Source of the DNA: a virus
Direction: 5' to 3' (one strand)
DNA length: 20,772 nucleotides
Virus record (IMG/VR): IMGVR_UViG_3300028388_003825
Coordinates: 1-20,772 of that record
Under the pieces are notes generated by a model, which searched no databases, was not told where the DNA came from, and was given only the letters and a program-made list of their open reading frames with translations. The position numbers and the translations under genes were made by a program. Below, piece by piece: positions 7,071 through 15,637 of the stretch. How positions within the stretch are numbered: the stretch's first letter is position 1; every line of letters begins with the position of its first letter.

Positions 7071-7199
7071 ATGGCTAAAGATTCTGGCTACAAGTCCGGT
7101 CTGACCTCGAAAAAGCCCCTGGGTCAAAAGGCCCCGCGCGGCGAAGCTCAAGGTCAACGTCCTGTCAAAGATGCTGAGCCGCGCGCAAAGCGCAAGTAA
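7071..7199 (+). CDS. 42-residue basic protein
   Basis: A short ORF from ATG 7071 to TAA 7197-7199 with a near-perfect AAGGAGG 6-7 bases upstream, directly following the putative decoration gene and just before a strong terminator. Twelve of 42 residues are Lys or Arg against four acidic. It shares the peptide GYKSGL (residues 6-11) with the protein coded at 7272-7454. There is no membrane segment and it is probably disordered. The strong ribosome binding site in a highly expressed capsid block argues that it is real. It may bind DNA or the acidic inner shell surface, but the function is unknown. Confidence 0.65.
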   Translation: MAKDSGYKSGLTSKKPLGQKAPRGEAQGQRPVKDAEPRAKRK

Positions 7200-7225
7200 G
7201 CTCAGCTGATTGACGTTATCTGACA

Positions 7226-7259
7226 GCCTGCGCCTGGGGCCCCTGGGCGCGGGCTTTCT
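7226..7259 (+). terminator. Rho-independent terminator after the capsid block
   Basis: A 10-bp stem (with two G-T pairs) joins GCCTGCGCCT (7226-7235) to GGGCGCGGGC (7245-7254) around a 9-base loop GGGGCCCCT, followed at once by TTTCT. This is the clearest intrinsic terminator in the window. It closes the scaffold-capsid-decoration block; read-through or an unseen promoter must supply the tail genes downstream. Confidence 0.75.
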
Positions 7260-7271
7260 AGGGAGAAGAGC

Positions 7272-7454
7272 ATGAGCGATCTCGAGTACATCTACGATCC
7301 GACCAAGCGGGGCCTGATCTATCAGAAGCCCGGCAACCGTTGCACCGGCCGCACCCGCGAGGAGCTGGCCCAAGACACTCCGGAGGACGGCTACAAGTCC
7401 GGCCTCGCGAAGCAGACGCCGATGAAGCGTCCGGTAGGTATCTTCGATGCCTAA
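7272..7454 (+). CDS. Small hypothetical head/connector-region protein
   Basis: 60 residues from ATG 7272, with GGGAGAAG in front. The protein is hydrophilic: DLEYIYDPTKRGLIYQKPGN, one cysteine (24), then EDGYKSGLAKQTPMKRPVG at the C-terminus. The GYKSGL peptide also occurs in the 42-residue protein coded 70 bases upstream, suggesting a shared binding motif or old duplication. Its stop overlaps the next gene's start by 8 bases (ATGCCTAA at 7447-7454), so the two are probably co-translated. I do not recognise a family. It is likely a small structural or assembly protein because of its place between capsid and adaptor genes. Confidence 0.65.
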   Translation: MSDLEYIYDPTKRGLIYQKPGNRCTGRTREELAQDTPEDGYKSGLAKQTPMKRPVGIFDA

Positions 7455-7890
7455 GCTCGACAAGAACAAGCCCTACGGCGAGACATTCGGACACCCCCAC
7501 GTACGCTACATCCAGGACGGTGAGAAGTTCACCGGTGGTGGTGAGCACATCCCTGCCGGCGACCCCCGGTTGACCGCAGAGCGCGACACCGGCGTGGCTC
7601 GAGCAGAGCGCAAGGCCGCCGAGCGGCAGGCCCTCAAGGAAGCCTTCAAGGAACGCCTCAAGCAGGGTCCGGCCGTCAAGGTGGTTGAGCCGGAGCCCAA
7701 ACCCCAGGCCAAGATCCTGGACCCTGAAACCCTCGAGTTGACCCCGGCCATCGACGAGCACGGACAGGTCGACAACGTACCGCTCGAAGACCTTCATTGG
7801 ACCAAGCTGCGCGAGCTTGCGGCCGAGAAGGGCATCGAGTACCAAGGCAAGGCAAAGACCATCGCGCTCATTCGACAAGCGGGGGAGTAA
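7447..7890 (+). CDS. Small protein with C-terminal HeH/SAP-like helix-extended loop-helix
   Basis: 147 residues. The N-terminus (YGETFGHPHVRYIQDGEKF) looks folded. Residues about 48-80 are a highly charged helix (ERDTGVARAERKAAERQALK and on), followed by a Pro-rich linker (PEPKPQA). The last ~33 residues (VPLEDLHWTKLRELAAEKGI and QGKAKTIALIRQ) match the helix-loop-helix pattern of HeH, SAP or Rho-N-like domains, which often bind nucleic acid and are common at the ends of small phage head proteins. It lies between the head genes and the adaptor, so it may belong to the connector region. The domain call rests on pattern alone. Confidence 0.72.
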   Translation: MPKLDKNKPYGETFGHPHVRYIQDGEKFTGGGEHIPAGDPRLTAERDTGVARAERKAAERQALKEAFKERLKQGPAVKVVEPEPKPQAKILDPETLELTPAIDEHGQVDNVPLEDLHWTKLRELAAEKGIEYQGKAKTIALIRQAGE

Positions 7891-7893
7891 ACC

Positions 7894-8589
7894 ATGGCCA
7901 AGCGCACCTTTCTTGAACTCGCACAGCGGGTGTACCAGGAGTGTGGTGCGCCTGGTTCAGCGCCCCCGAACGTCACCGGCCAAATCGGTCTGCGGCAGAA
8001 GATTGTCGAATGGACGGCGGACGCCATCTACGAGATCGAGGCCCTCTGGGGAGACTGGAAGTTTCTACAAGACGAACTCAACCAGGCCATAGTCCAGGGC
8101 GGTCGGACCTACAACTACGTTTCCGACTGGGACGGGCCCCACGACGACTCGTTCTTCATCCAGGGGACAGGGAGCGACTTCTGGCCACTCCACCACATGG
8201 ACTACGAGCACTGGTACCGCACGTATCGGGGTCTGGACCCCTCTGACGCGGACAACCAGGATCGTCCTACCCATGTGGTCTGGGGGAACGATGAGATCAT
8301 CATCCACCCCACCCCTGACGACTCCTACACCCTGATCGGTCGCTACAACACAACACCCACTCGGGTCGTAGCGAACACCGACACCTCTCAGATCCCCGAG
8401 CAATTCGAAGCGGCCATCATCGCCCTCGCGAAAATGAAGTTCGCGGAGCACGAGGGGGCGGGCATCATGCTGGCCAACGCACAGTCCGAGTACAACCTAT
8501 GGCTGGCCGCGCTCGAGGCCAACCAGCGCCCGAACCAAGGGCACCGACGCAGCGATCGCAGAGAGCAACTGGTGGTGCGCCCCGTATGA
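7894..8589 (+). CDS. Head-tail adaptor (connector) protein
   Basis: 231 residues; GGGGGAG precedes ATG 7894, three bases after the previous stop. The N-terminal half reads TFLELAQRVYQECG, VTGQIGLRQKIVEWTADAIY and WGDWKFLQDEL, the pattern of a recurrent phage adaptor family that docks under the portal ring. A beta-rich middle follows (DYEHWYRTYRGL, THVVWGNDEIIIHPTP), then a C-terminal helix IPEQFEAAIIALAKMKFAEHEG. The adaptor extends the portal and receives the tail nozzle coded next. The stop overlaps the next start as ATGA at 8586-8589. I am confident of the adaptor role but give no symbol. Confidence 0.82.
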   Translation: MAKRTFLELAQRVYQECGAPGSAPPNVTGQIGLRQKIVEWTADAIYEIEALWGDWKFLQDELNQAIVQGGRTYNYVSDWDGPHDDSFFIQGTGSDFWPLHHMDYEHWYRTYRGLDPSDADNQDRPTHVVWGNDEIIIHPTPDDSYTLIGRYNTTPTRVVANTDTSQIPEQFEAAIIALAKMKFAEHEGAGIMLANAQSEYNLWLAALEANQRPNQGHRRSDRREQLVVRPV

Positions 8590-11582
8590 GACGATCGACC
8601 CTTAAACGTGGCCCGGTAGAGAAGTTCAGCCGGCGCCCGGTCGGGCGAGTGGAGAAGGTTCAGACCTTCGCCACCGAGCTGACTGGTGGCGTGAATGAAA
8701 TCTCGGGGCTGCTCGACTTCCCGCAGACCGACGCCCTCTTCGCGCTCAACTACGCACCGGCCGAAGGCGGCGGCTACGAGCTTGTGGGGCAGCTGGAGCG
8801 CTTCGACGGCACGTCCCCGCCTCCGAGGGAGGCCAACTACTACGGCGTCCCTTATACGAAGCTGAACCGCTCCAACGCCTTCTACCTTTACGCGCCCTGC
8901 AATGGCGTCAGCTCGAGCGCGGAGGCCAACTACATTCCGATCAACTGCATGAGCTTCAAGGCCGGCAGCGAGAAGATCATCCCCGGCAGCCAGTTGTCGC
9001 TTGAGGTCGATACGTACGACCCGATCGGCGGAGTCACGGCAAAGAGCACGATTACGATCGCCTGCCGCGGGATCTATGTTGAGTCCGGTACCTGGGAGGG
9101 TGGAGACGCACAGGGTACGATTTTCTTTGACGACCTCACTGCATCCCTCGACGCCTATCGGGCACTCGACGGCTATAGGATCAGCGGGGTAGGTGATACC
9201 TTGGGTGAGGCACAACTCGCATACAGCTCCACGGCCGCTGGCATTTACGTCCCCACGGTCACGCTACAGAACGGCGCCACGGCGGAAGAGATCGCGCTCA
9301 ACCGCGCGCAGACCAGCAACGTCTATCGAATACCCTTCCGCCTGGGTACGTCAAACCAAAACCCTTACGGCTCCGGCGGCGCCAGCTTCCCTGAATGGTT
9401 TCGTCCGCCATGTATGATCAAGAGCGACGTCGGGCATTATTTCTGGCTGACCGACGTAGAGGTCACCAGCGGTGACCCGACCACTGACGATGCGGCTGGC
9501 TATCTCTATGGGATACCCTTCGTTGCCCCATACACCGACCTCACGCTGGCCAGCTACTTCACCGGTGGCGGCGGCGTAGATGTTGGCGGGTGCCTGTCTG
9601 GTGGTGTTGCCGTCATCGACGGCCCACTTGAGTCCACTGGCGACTTCACCTCACTCGAAGACGCGGACAACGATGCGGTCTGGAAGGCGAAGGGTGTGCT
9701 GCCGGCGTTCAGTTGGAACGGTACAGAATTCACAGCCGGAGAAGATATAGATGACGGCGCGGGCGTTGTTATCGCCGAGGTGCCGAGCGCACCGTTGAGT
9801 GACGACTCTGGTGAAGGTGGGCTTCGCACTGAGTTCCTCGACAAAGTCTACCGCAACTACATGGGCTACCAAACCAGGTTGGGTATTCAACCGGTCCCCG
9901 GAAAAGGCCCGGTCAGGGGGATCTTCGAGTACGACGGCGACATCTTTGCCATCCGGCAAAAGTTCACCGGCACCAACCTCGGGTTCTACAAAGCGAACGG
10001 CAGCTTGTGGTCTGGAATCACAGCGACCCCGGCACCGAGCGATCAGTGGGAAGAGGTAGAGGTCTACAACACACTGAAGTTCTACGCGGGCGTCGATGAT
10101 TTTGAAATCGGTGATACGGTCACTGGGTTGACTAGCGGTGCAAGCGCAACCGTCATATATGTCGGGGCGACCGGCGGCGCTACCGGAACAGGTAGTCTGT
10201 CGGGCGCGTTGACTTTAGGTACCATCACAGGTGGACCTTTTCAAGACACCGAAGCGTTGCAGGTATCGGGCGCGACGGTGGCCCTTGCCGATGGAGTGGT
10301 CAGCACTACATTCGACGGCACCAACGAGACGCCGTGTGAGATCATCAAGGCCAACTTCGGCGACGGCGAGAAGGTGTACATCACCACCGGCGGCGATGAC
10401 ATCGCTGTCTACGATGGCACAAAGTTGTCCAAAATATCACTCGGCACCACAGCGCAACTCGGCGGTGGACCGACGCATCTCATCGAGCACAAGAACTACT
10501 TGTTTGTCTCGATAGGCTCTTCGGTATTCCACTCTGCGGTCGGCGACCCGCGAGTATTTACAGCGCTGAACAACACTGTGGAATTTGCACTCGGTGACGA
10601 AGTCACCGGGTTCGGAAAGACAGCCGGCGGCCTACTGGCTATGCTTACGCGGGACAAGACACACGTTTTGTATGGCGCAGAGGTGGCAGACTGGGAAAAG
10701 AAAGAACAGCCTTCTCGCATCGGCGCGATACCGAAGAGCATACAACCGGGCGTCAACCCGATATTCACCGACGTGCAGGGGATAACGACTCTGTCGGCGG
10801 TTCAAGAGTTTGGTGACTTTCGCGCCACCGAACTGTCGAAGATGGTGTCGCGCTCCTTGCAACGGAACATCAACAACATCGTAGCTTCGGTGAAGATCAA
10901 GGATACGCAGCAGTATTGGTTGTTCTTCAGTGACGGTACGGGAATCATCGGCTACTTCGGCGAAGAGAATCCGCGCTTCACCTTCTTCGGCTACACTTCC
11001 GACTACTACGAGACGCCAGACTTGGATCTGACCGAAGTGGTGTTGAACAGCGACTACGAAGACATCATACGCCCGTACGTGGCATTCGCGACAGATTACA
11101 TCGGGGGCATCGAGCGCGTCTTCATGGGCGACCAGCAAGGTTTCGTCTATGAGATGAACGTCGGCACCAGTCTTGATGGTGCGCCTCTCCAGGGTTACCT
11201 GCGGTTGGCCCCTTGGAACATGAAGGCTCCGATGCTCAACAAATCGTTCATCAAGGCGACTGTGTATGTCGAGGCCGGAGAGGGATCTGAGGTCCTTGCG
11301 TCGTACGAACTCGACTACGGCGACAACTCTCTTGAGCGAAACAGAACCAACGCCAACGAACTGAACAACCTTTCGGACGTAGAGCCGTCTGGTGGATACT
11401 GGGGAATCGACGAGTGGGGCCAGTTCAGTTGGGGCGGCCGCGCCGTGTCAGAGATCAACATTTACATCGACGCCCCAAGTAGAAACATCGGGCTGCTCAT
11501 CTCATCGCTGAGCGCCGTGGAACCCAAACACACCATCGAAGGGTGTGTTGTTGAATACATCCTACGAGGACGGAAATCGTGA
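8586..11582 (+). CDS. Tail nozzle / tail tubular B-like protein
   Basis: 998 residues from ATG 8586, overlapping the adaptor stop. An upstream in-frame ATG (8499) lies inside the adaptor gene and adds only Arg/Pro-rich shadow sequence, so it was rejected. The protein is mostly beta and resembles the long nozzle proteins of short-tailed phages: an early GGVNEISGLLDFPQTDALFA segment, repeated strand blocks, GLLAMLTRDKTHVLYGAEV, then DFRATELSKMVSRSLQRNIN before WLFFSDGTGIIGYF. Residues ~506-571 carry a Gly/Thr-rich insert (FEIGDTVTGLTSGASATV) found in many environmental phage virion proteins. The final part (LLISSLSAVEP and on) probably faces outward. It should form the tip of the short tail. 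Confidence 0.8.
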   Translation: MRRSTLKRGPVEKFSRRPVGRVEKVQTFATELTGGVNEISGLLDFPQTDALFALNYAPAEGGGYELVGQLERFDGTSPPPREANYYGVPYTKLNRSNAFYLYAPCNGVSSSAEANYIPINCMSFKAGSEKIIPGSQLSLEVDTYDPIGGVTAKSTITIACRGIYVESGTWEGGDAQGTIFFDDLTASLDAYRALDGYRISGVGDTLGEAQLAYSSTAAGIYVPTVTLQNGATAEEIALNRAQTSNVYRIPFRLGTSNQNPYGSGGASFPEWFRPPCMIKSDVGHYFWLTDVEVTSGDPTTDDAAGYLYGIPFVAPYTDLTLASYFTGGGGVDVGGCLSGGVAVIDGPLESTGDFTSLEDADNDAVWKAKGVLPAFSWNGTEFTAGEDIDDGAGVVIAEVPSAPLSDDSGEGGLRTEFLDKVYRNYMGYQTRLGIQPVPGKGPVRGIFEYDGDIFAIRQKFTGTNLGFYKANGSLWSGITATPAPSDQWEEVEVYNTLKFYAGVDDFEIGDTVTGLTSGASATVIYVGATGGATGTGSLSGALTLGTITGGPFQDTEALQVSGATVALADGVVSTTFDGTNETPCEIIKANFGDGEKVYITTGGDDIAVYDGTKLSKISLGTTAQLGGGPTHLIEHKNYLFVSIGSSVFHSAVGDPRVFTALNNTVEFALGDEVTGFGKTAGGLLAMLTRDKTHVLYGAEVADWEKKEQPSRIGAIPKSIQPGVNPIFTDVQGITTLSAVQEFGDFRATELSKMVSRSLQRNINNIVASVKIKDTQQYWLFFSDGTGIIGYFGEENPRFTFFGYTSDYYETPDLDLTEVVLNSDYEDIIRPYVAFATDYIGGIERVFMGDQQGFVYEMNVGTSLDGAPLQGYLRLAPWNMKAPMLNKSFIKATVYVEAGEGSEVLASYELDYGDNSLERNRTNANELNNLSDVEPSGGYWGIDEWGQFSWGGRAVSEINIYIDAPSRNIGLLISSLSAVEPKHTIEGCVVEYILRGRKS

Positions 11583-14500
11583 GCAACGACTACATCGACA
11601 ACACACAGAATCGAGTATTTGACGGGCGTCGCGCTGCGGCATCCGACGTCAACAACGTCCTCGATGCTGTCACCGCGGCCTTTGACCAGCTACCTAGTGC
11701 CCCTGCGGTTTGGGCAGACACTGCGTCGGTAGGTACTGCCGGTGGAACCGCCAACGCAATTATCGTCACCCTTGTCGGCGGCGGCAATGTTCCAATCCCT
11801 TATGTGGATGGGCAGTCTGTCGTCTTTCGCGCGACTGCCGATAACACCGGACCATGCACCTTGGCTCTCAATGACGGCTCTCCGAAGGCACTCGTGTCAC
11901 ACGGCGGCGAGCCGCTTGAACCAAGCGACCTTGTGGTCGATCGGTGGTATGGGGCAAGGTTCAACACCAGCACCGACCAGTGGCAGATCTCCAGCGACCT
12001 GGCACGTAGCGCCCTGGACACCGCTGTTCAGCGCGCGGAGGACGCGCAAGCTGCGGCGGAGACTGCACAGGGACTGAGCGAGACGGCGTTGGCCGACGCG
12101 CAGCAGGTTCTTGTTGATACAGAGGCGGTCTATGATAGCTTCGATGATCGCTACCTCGGCGCCAAGGCAGTAGCCCCGACTCAAGATAACGATGGTGACC
12201 CGCTACTCACGGGCGCAGTCTACTTCAACACCGACACCAACGTCCTTTATGTCTGGGATGGTTCAGATTGGTTGGACTTTGGGGCCCAGTCCCGCATTGT
12301 CAGAACGACTGAAACTGTTTTCTTCACACCAAAGACCACGTTTACCGTACCCGAGTACACCGAAGGGTACGAGCAGGTCTATTTCGAGGGCATCAAGCAA
12401 GTTCGCGGGACGGATTACAACTGCACCAACAGCACAACCATTACGTTCACGTCTGCTGTAGGGCCAGGGGTTTTTGAGTTCGAGGCTTTTGTTGTTCTGG
12501 CCTTCAGTGGCTTTGTGACCGAACTCGCAGGCAAGGTGGAGAAAGCTGGGGATACGATGACCGGTGGTCTCGAGATCTCGGCCGACGTCCCGTTCGTCAA
12601 ATTCGTCGATGAGAATGGACCAGCTGATGAGAAAAAATGGTTGGTTTCTGTTGGCGCCGGTGATTTTGAGATCACCTATAGGAACGACGCAGAAAGTATA
12701 TCCGGGACCGCTTATGAGATCGTACGTGACGGTAGTTCCATCGACTCCCATATCTTCTACACTGGCTTCTCTGAGGCGTTTGAAGTCCAAGAATCCAACG
12801 TCATAGCCCACCCTGATACCTTCCGCGTCGGCGACACGCAGGGCGGGGTGGTCTTCTACGACAGCACAGGCGATGCGTTTAAGATTGGACAGAAGAATGG
12901 CGTGCTGGCAATAAGTGCCGACACGTCTCCTCAAGACGGCGCGCTCGATTCAGACGGCAACTTCACCGATGTCAAATTCATGGAGTTTGTGGCATCTACC
13001 GGTGCGGTTGACTTCATATCAGACGTCTCGATACAGAACACCAGCCCATCTTTGTCGTTTGTAGATACAAGTGGGTTTGGGGGCAGAAATGACTTCCAGA
13101 TAACCGTCGACAACGACGATCTGATAATCACCGGTGGGGAGACAGGCACAGAGAACGTTCACCTTCGGATCAACAGTGATTTCGAGCGCGTTCACCTTTA
13201 TGGTGATGTCGGTATTGGAACAGACGGAGCACAAACAAGAGCCAGACTGCATGTTGAAGACAGCAGCACCGATATAGTTTATGTTGCTTCCACTGGAGCA
13301 AACGCGGACATCAAGTTCAACGATATTGGGAGCACGATCAGCATTTACAACCGAGGGATTGGTTGCGTTGGCGACGACATGCGTATCACCACTGCTGGCT
13401 TGGAAAGACTGCGTGTAACTGACGAAGGGTTGATTGGACTTAGCAAGCCTTCCCCAACCGCACAACTGCACATGCAGAGCAACCAGATTTTGGGGACACT
13501 CGGTGGGACTCCGGGAGATGATGTACCACACATTACTCTTGAGGGTCGCAGCGCCAACGCCGACTACCTCAACTTCAAGCTAGTCCGAGAGTCTGCTGGT
13601 GCAAATTGGCAAACGGCACAGCATCGTATTCAGCGGCAAGTTGACACTGTACAAAAGGGCTTTATTGGGTTTGGGGGCGATACTACTGCAGCCGTGACTT
13701 TTGGTGATGACAATACAGAGTTTATGCGGATCGACATGTATGGCAATGTAGGAATTGGTACTGATGCTCCTACTAGACCACTTGATGTTGAGGGAGTTGT
13801 TCTCGCCACCGGAAACATCATTACCGACAATGACACTAGCTCAGACAGTCGATTTATGATTCAACGCGGCAGCACTGAGGTGGCAGCGTTTGGTGTCCGT
13901 TCGTACAACAACGACGCCTTAGAGATCCGAGGACCAACCGGCGTTGGTACTGGGAGTGAGGTTGCTGCATACTACGATGCTGTTGATGGATGGGACTTCC
14001 GTACTGATAACACCCCGCGGATGCGGATCACCGATAGTGGTCAAGTGTTGATAGGTGCGACTACACCCAAAACCAACATGGCAAACTCCAGCGTCTTGAT
14101 TTCAAATGGTAGTGTGGGTTCTACTGTTAATGCTGCAGCAGATGATCTTGTTATTGAGCGCAACTCTGTAGCAGGCATTACTATCCTTTCGGATAGGGCA
14201 AACAGTTCTCAGGTTTACTTTGGAGACCAAGATTCGCCAGATCAAGGTAGGGTAATTTACAATAACAGCAACAACAGTATGTCGTTCGCTACCTCTGGCA
14301 ACGAGTCGCTCTTTATTAGTTCTGATGGTGAGGTTGGTATTGGTGAAAATACACCTCTCGCTAAGCTCCATGTTAAGACAGGTGACAGCGGGCTGGCGCT
14401 TGTTGGTACTGGTGCTGACGACTTGTTTATTGAAAGTGATAGTAATGCAGGAATGACCATCGCCTCCTCTACTGGCAACTGCTACATCAACTTTGCAGAC

Positions 14501-15577
14501 GCGGCGGATGCTAACGTCGGCCAAATCGAGTATCGGCATGATGTCGACATTATGTCATTTGCTGTTGCTGACGATGAGAAGATGAGGATTACTTCTGGCG
14601 GTAATCTCCTCCTCAATACCCTAACAGCCACAGCTTATACCTCATTAGATCAACTTGTCATTGGTAGTACAAGCGACGATTTTAATGGTATCGTACTTCA
14701 AACCAACGGTACGGGACAATCGGCGATTGCGTTTACTGATGGTTCCATAAGTAGTAGGATATTGTACAACCATGCTTCTGATAGTATGACATTTAGGGTT
14801 GCTGGCGATGACCATATGTTCATTGACAGTTTGGGTAATCTTCTGGTAGGTCAGAATTCGGCAAGTTTTATTAATGATGGTATCTCGCTACGAGCAAGCA
14901 ATACGTTTTATGCCACTAAAAGTGATGGGGCGGTTGGAGTAATTAACCGACTAGGCACTGATGGTATTCTACTAAACTTTTACAACGATAGTACTGCCGC
15001 AGGAAACATTTCTGTATCTGGTACGACCGTTTCCTATAACGGGGCGCATTTATCTAGGTGGTCGCAATTACCAGAAGGGGAATCCAAAAAAACAATTAAG
15101 CGTGGTACGGTTATGTCCTCAGTGGATGAAATGTGTGAATGGTTTGAGCTTGAAGATGTACCAGAAGATCAACTTCCTGAAGATCAAAAGGTAATTAAAG
15201 AAATAGAAAAACGGGATAAGCGAGTAGCCAAAAGACTGAAAGCGGACGGCAGTAAAAGACCAAACGAACAACTTACTCGTTGTAAAGTTAGTGATGTTGT
15301 CGGAGACAAAACAGTTTCTGGTGTATTTCAGGGCTGGGATGAAGAAACCGACTATTTGGAAGACGACTTCTACGTTGCCCAAACGGGAGATTTTGTTATC
15401 CGAGTCACTGGCCCATGTAATGTGGGCGACCTTCTTGAATCCAACGGCGATGGAACGGCGAAGGTGCAAGCGGATGACATTATTCGCTCATCGACAATAG
15501 CCAAATGTACAAAGGGCTTTCCTGATGCCAAGATGACAGAAGAAAATATCGTGCCCTGTTTGTTAATGCTGTGCTAA
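11579..15577 (+). CDS. Tail fibre / receptor-binding protein with beta-helix-like repeats
   Basis: 1332 residues from GTG 11579 (GAGG about 9 bases upstream), overlapping the nozzle stop as GTGA. Residues 1-160 (VFDGRRAAASDVNNVLDAVT; ending in an Ala-rich helix) should attach the fibre to the tail. A small YFNTDTNVLYVWDGSDWLDF domain and DTMTGGLEISADVPF follow. From ~540 to ~1090 a repeat with core G-x-V-G-I-G-T-x-x-P...LHV recurs about every 75-105 residues (glycines near 542, 617, 722, 821, 917, 1008, 1086). The last ~178 residues (from 1155, GAHLSRWSQLPEGE, to the terminal LLMLC) form a different, charged domain. The 3' half of the gene is much AT-richer than its surroundings. Host recognition is the expected job. 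Confidence 0.85.
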   Translation: MSNDYIDNTQNRVFDGRRAAASDVNNVLDAVTAAFDQLPSAPAVWADTASVGTAGGTANAIIVTLVGGGNVPIPYVDGQSVVFRATADNTGPCTLALNDGSPKALVSHGGEPLEPSDLVVDRWYGARFNTSTDQWQISSDLARSALDTAVQRAEDAQAAAETAQGLSETALADAQQVLVDTEAVYDSFDDRYLGAKAVAPTQDNDGDPLLTGAVYFNTDTNVLYVWDGSDWLDFGAQSRIVRTTETVFFTPKTTFTVPEYTEGYEQVYFEGIKQVRGTDYNCTNSTTITFTSAVGPGVFEFEAFVVLAFSGFVTELAGKVEKAGDTMTGGLEISADVPFVKFVDENGPADEKKWLVSVGAGDFEITYRNDAESISGTAYEIVRDGSSIDSHIFYTGFSEAFEVQESNVIAHPDTFRVGDTQGGVVFYDSTGDAFKIGQKNGVLAISADTSPQDGALDSDGNFTDVKFMEFVASTGAVDFISDVSIQNTSPSLSFVDTSGFGGRNDFQITVDNDDLIITGGETGTENVHLRINSDFERVHLYGDVGIGTDGAQTRARLHVEDSSTDIVYVASTGANADIKFNDIGSTISIYNRGIGCVGDDMRITTAGLERLRVTDEGLIGLSKPSPTAQLHMQSNQILGTLGGTPGDDVPHITLEGRSANADYLNFKLVRESAGANWQTAQHRIQRQVDTVQKGFIGFGGDTTAAVTFGDDNTEFMRIDMYGNVGIGTDAPTRPLDVEGVVLATGNIITDNDTSSDSRFMIQRGSTEVAAFGVRSYNNDALEIRGPTGVGTGSEVAAYYDAVDGWDFRTDNTPRMRITDSGQVLIGATTPKTNMANSSVLISNGSVGSTVNAAADDLVIERNSVAGITILSDRANSSQVYFGDQDSPDQGRVIYNNSNNSMSFATSGNESLFISSDGEVGIGENTPLAKLHVKTGDSGLALVGTGADDLFIESDSNAGMTIASSTGNCYINFADAADANVGQIEYRHDVDIMSFAVADDEKMRITSGGNLLLNTLTATAYTSLDQLVIGSTSDDFNGIVLQTNGTGQSAIAFTDGSISSRILYNHASDSMTFRVAGDDHMFIDSLGNLLVGQNSASFINDGISLRASNTFYATKSDGAVGVINRLGTDGILLNFYNDSTAAGNISVSGTTVSYNGAHLSRWSQLPEGESKKTIKRGTVMSSVDEMCEWFELEDVPEDQLPEDQKVIKEIEKRDKRVAKRLKADGSKRPNEQLTRCKVSDVVGDKTVSGVFQGWDEETDYLEDDFYVAQTGDFVIRVTGPCNVGDLLESNGDGTAKVQADDIIRSSTIAKCTKGFPDAKMTEENIVPCLLMLC
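14141..14860 (+). repeat. Three imperfect repeat units inside the fibre gene
   Basis: Three copies start with D-D/Q-L (14141, 14417, 14648; 276 and 231 bases apart). Each runs through an N-x-A-G-I/M-T-I-like strand or its equivalent, a Y-x-x-x-x-D-x-M-S/T-F core, and ends in G-x-x-L/V-x-x-G/N. At protein level the copies are related but diverged; at DNA level identity is low. They are part of the longer repeat series from ~13200. Confidence 0.6.
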
Positions 15578-15595
15578 TGGCAGGCACTTATCGAA

Positions 15596-15608
15596 GCGCC
15601 AAAGGCGC
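15596..15608 (+). other. Small hairpin between fibre gene and the next gene
   Basis: GCGCC (15596-15600) and GGCGC (15604-15608) pair around AAA, 19 bases after the fibre stop. There is no T-run, so it is not a standard terminator. The 60-base gap (15578-15637) holds no other recognisable promoter or gene. Confidence 0.3.
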
Positions 15609-15637
15609 ACATTCCCCAACCAAGTGAGGTACAAACC

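Noticed and set aside
7210-7238. TTGACG as a promoter -35 box upstream of the 7272 gene
   Set aside because: At 17-base spacing the -10 position reads CCTGGG, inside the terminator stem; no TATAAT-like box.
8499-8585. Upstream extension of the nozzle gene to ATG 8499
   Set aside because: The extra 29 residues are Arg/Pro/Ala shadow of the adaptor C-terminus; ATG 8586 in an ATGA overlap is the natural coupled start.
8388-9215. Minus-strand ORF (275 codons) opposite the adaptor and nozzle genes
   Set aside because: Crosses two well-supported plus-strand genes and shows no recognisable protein features.
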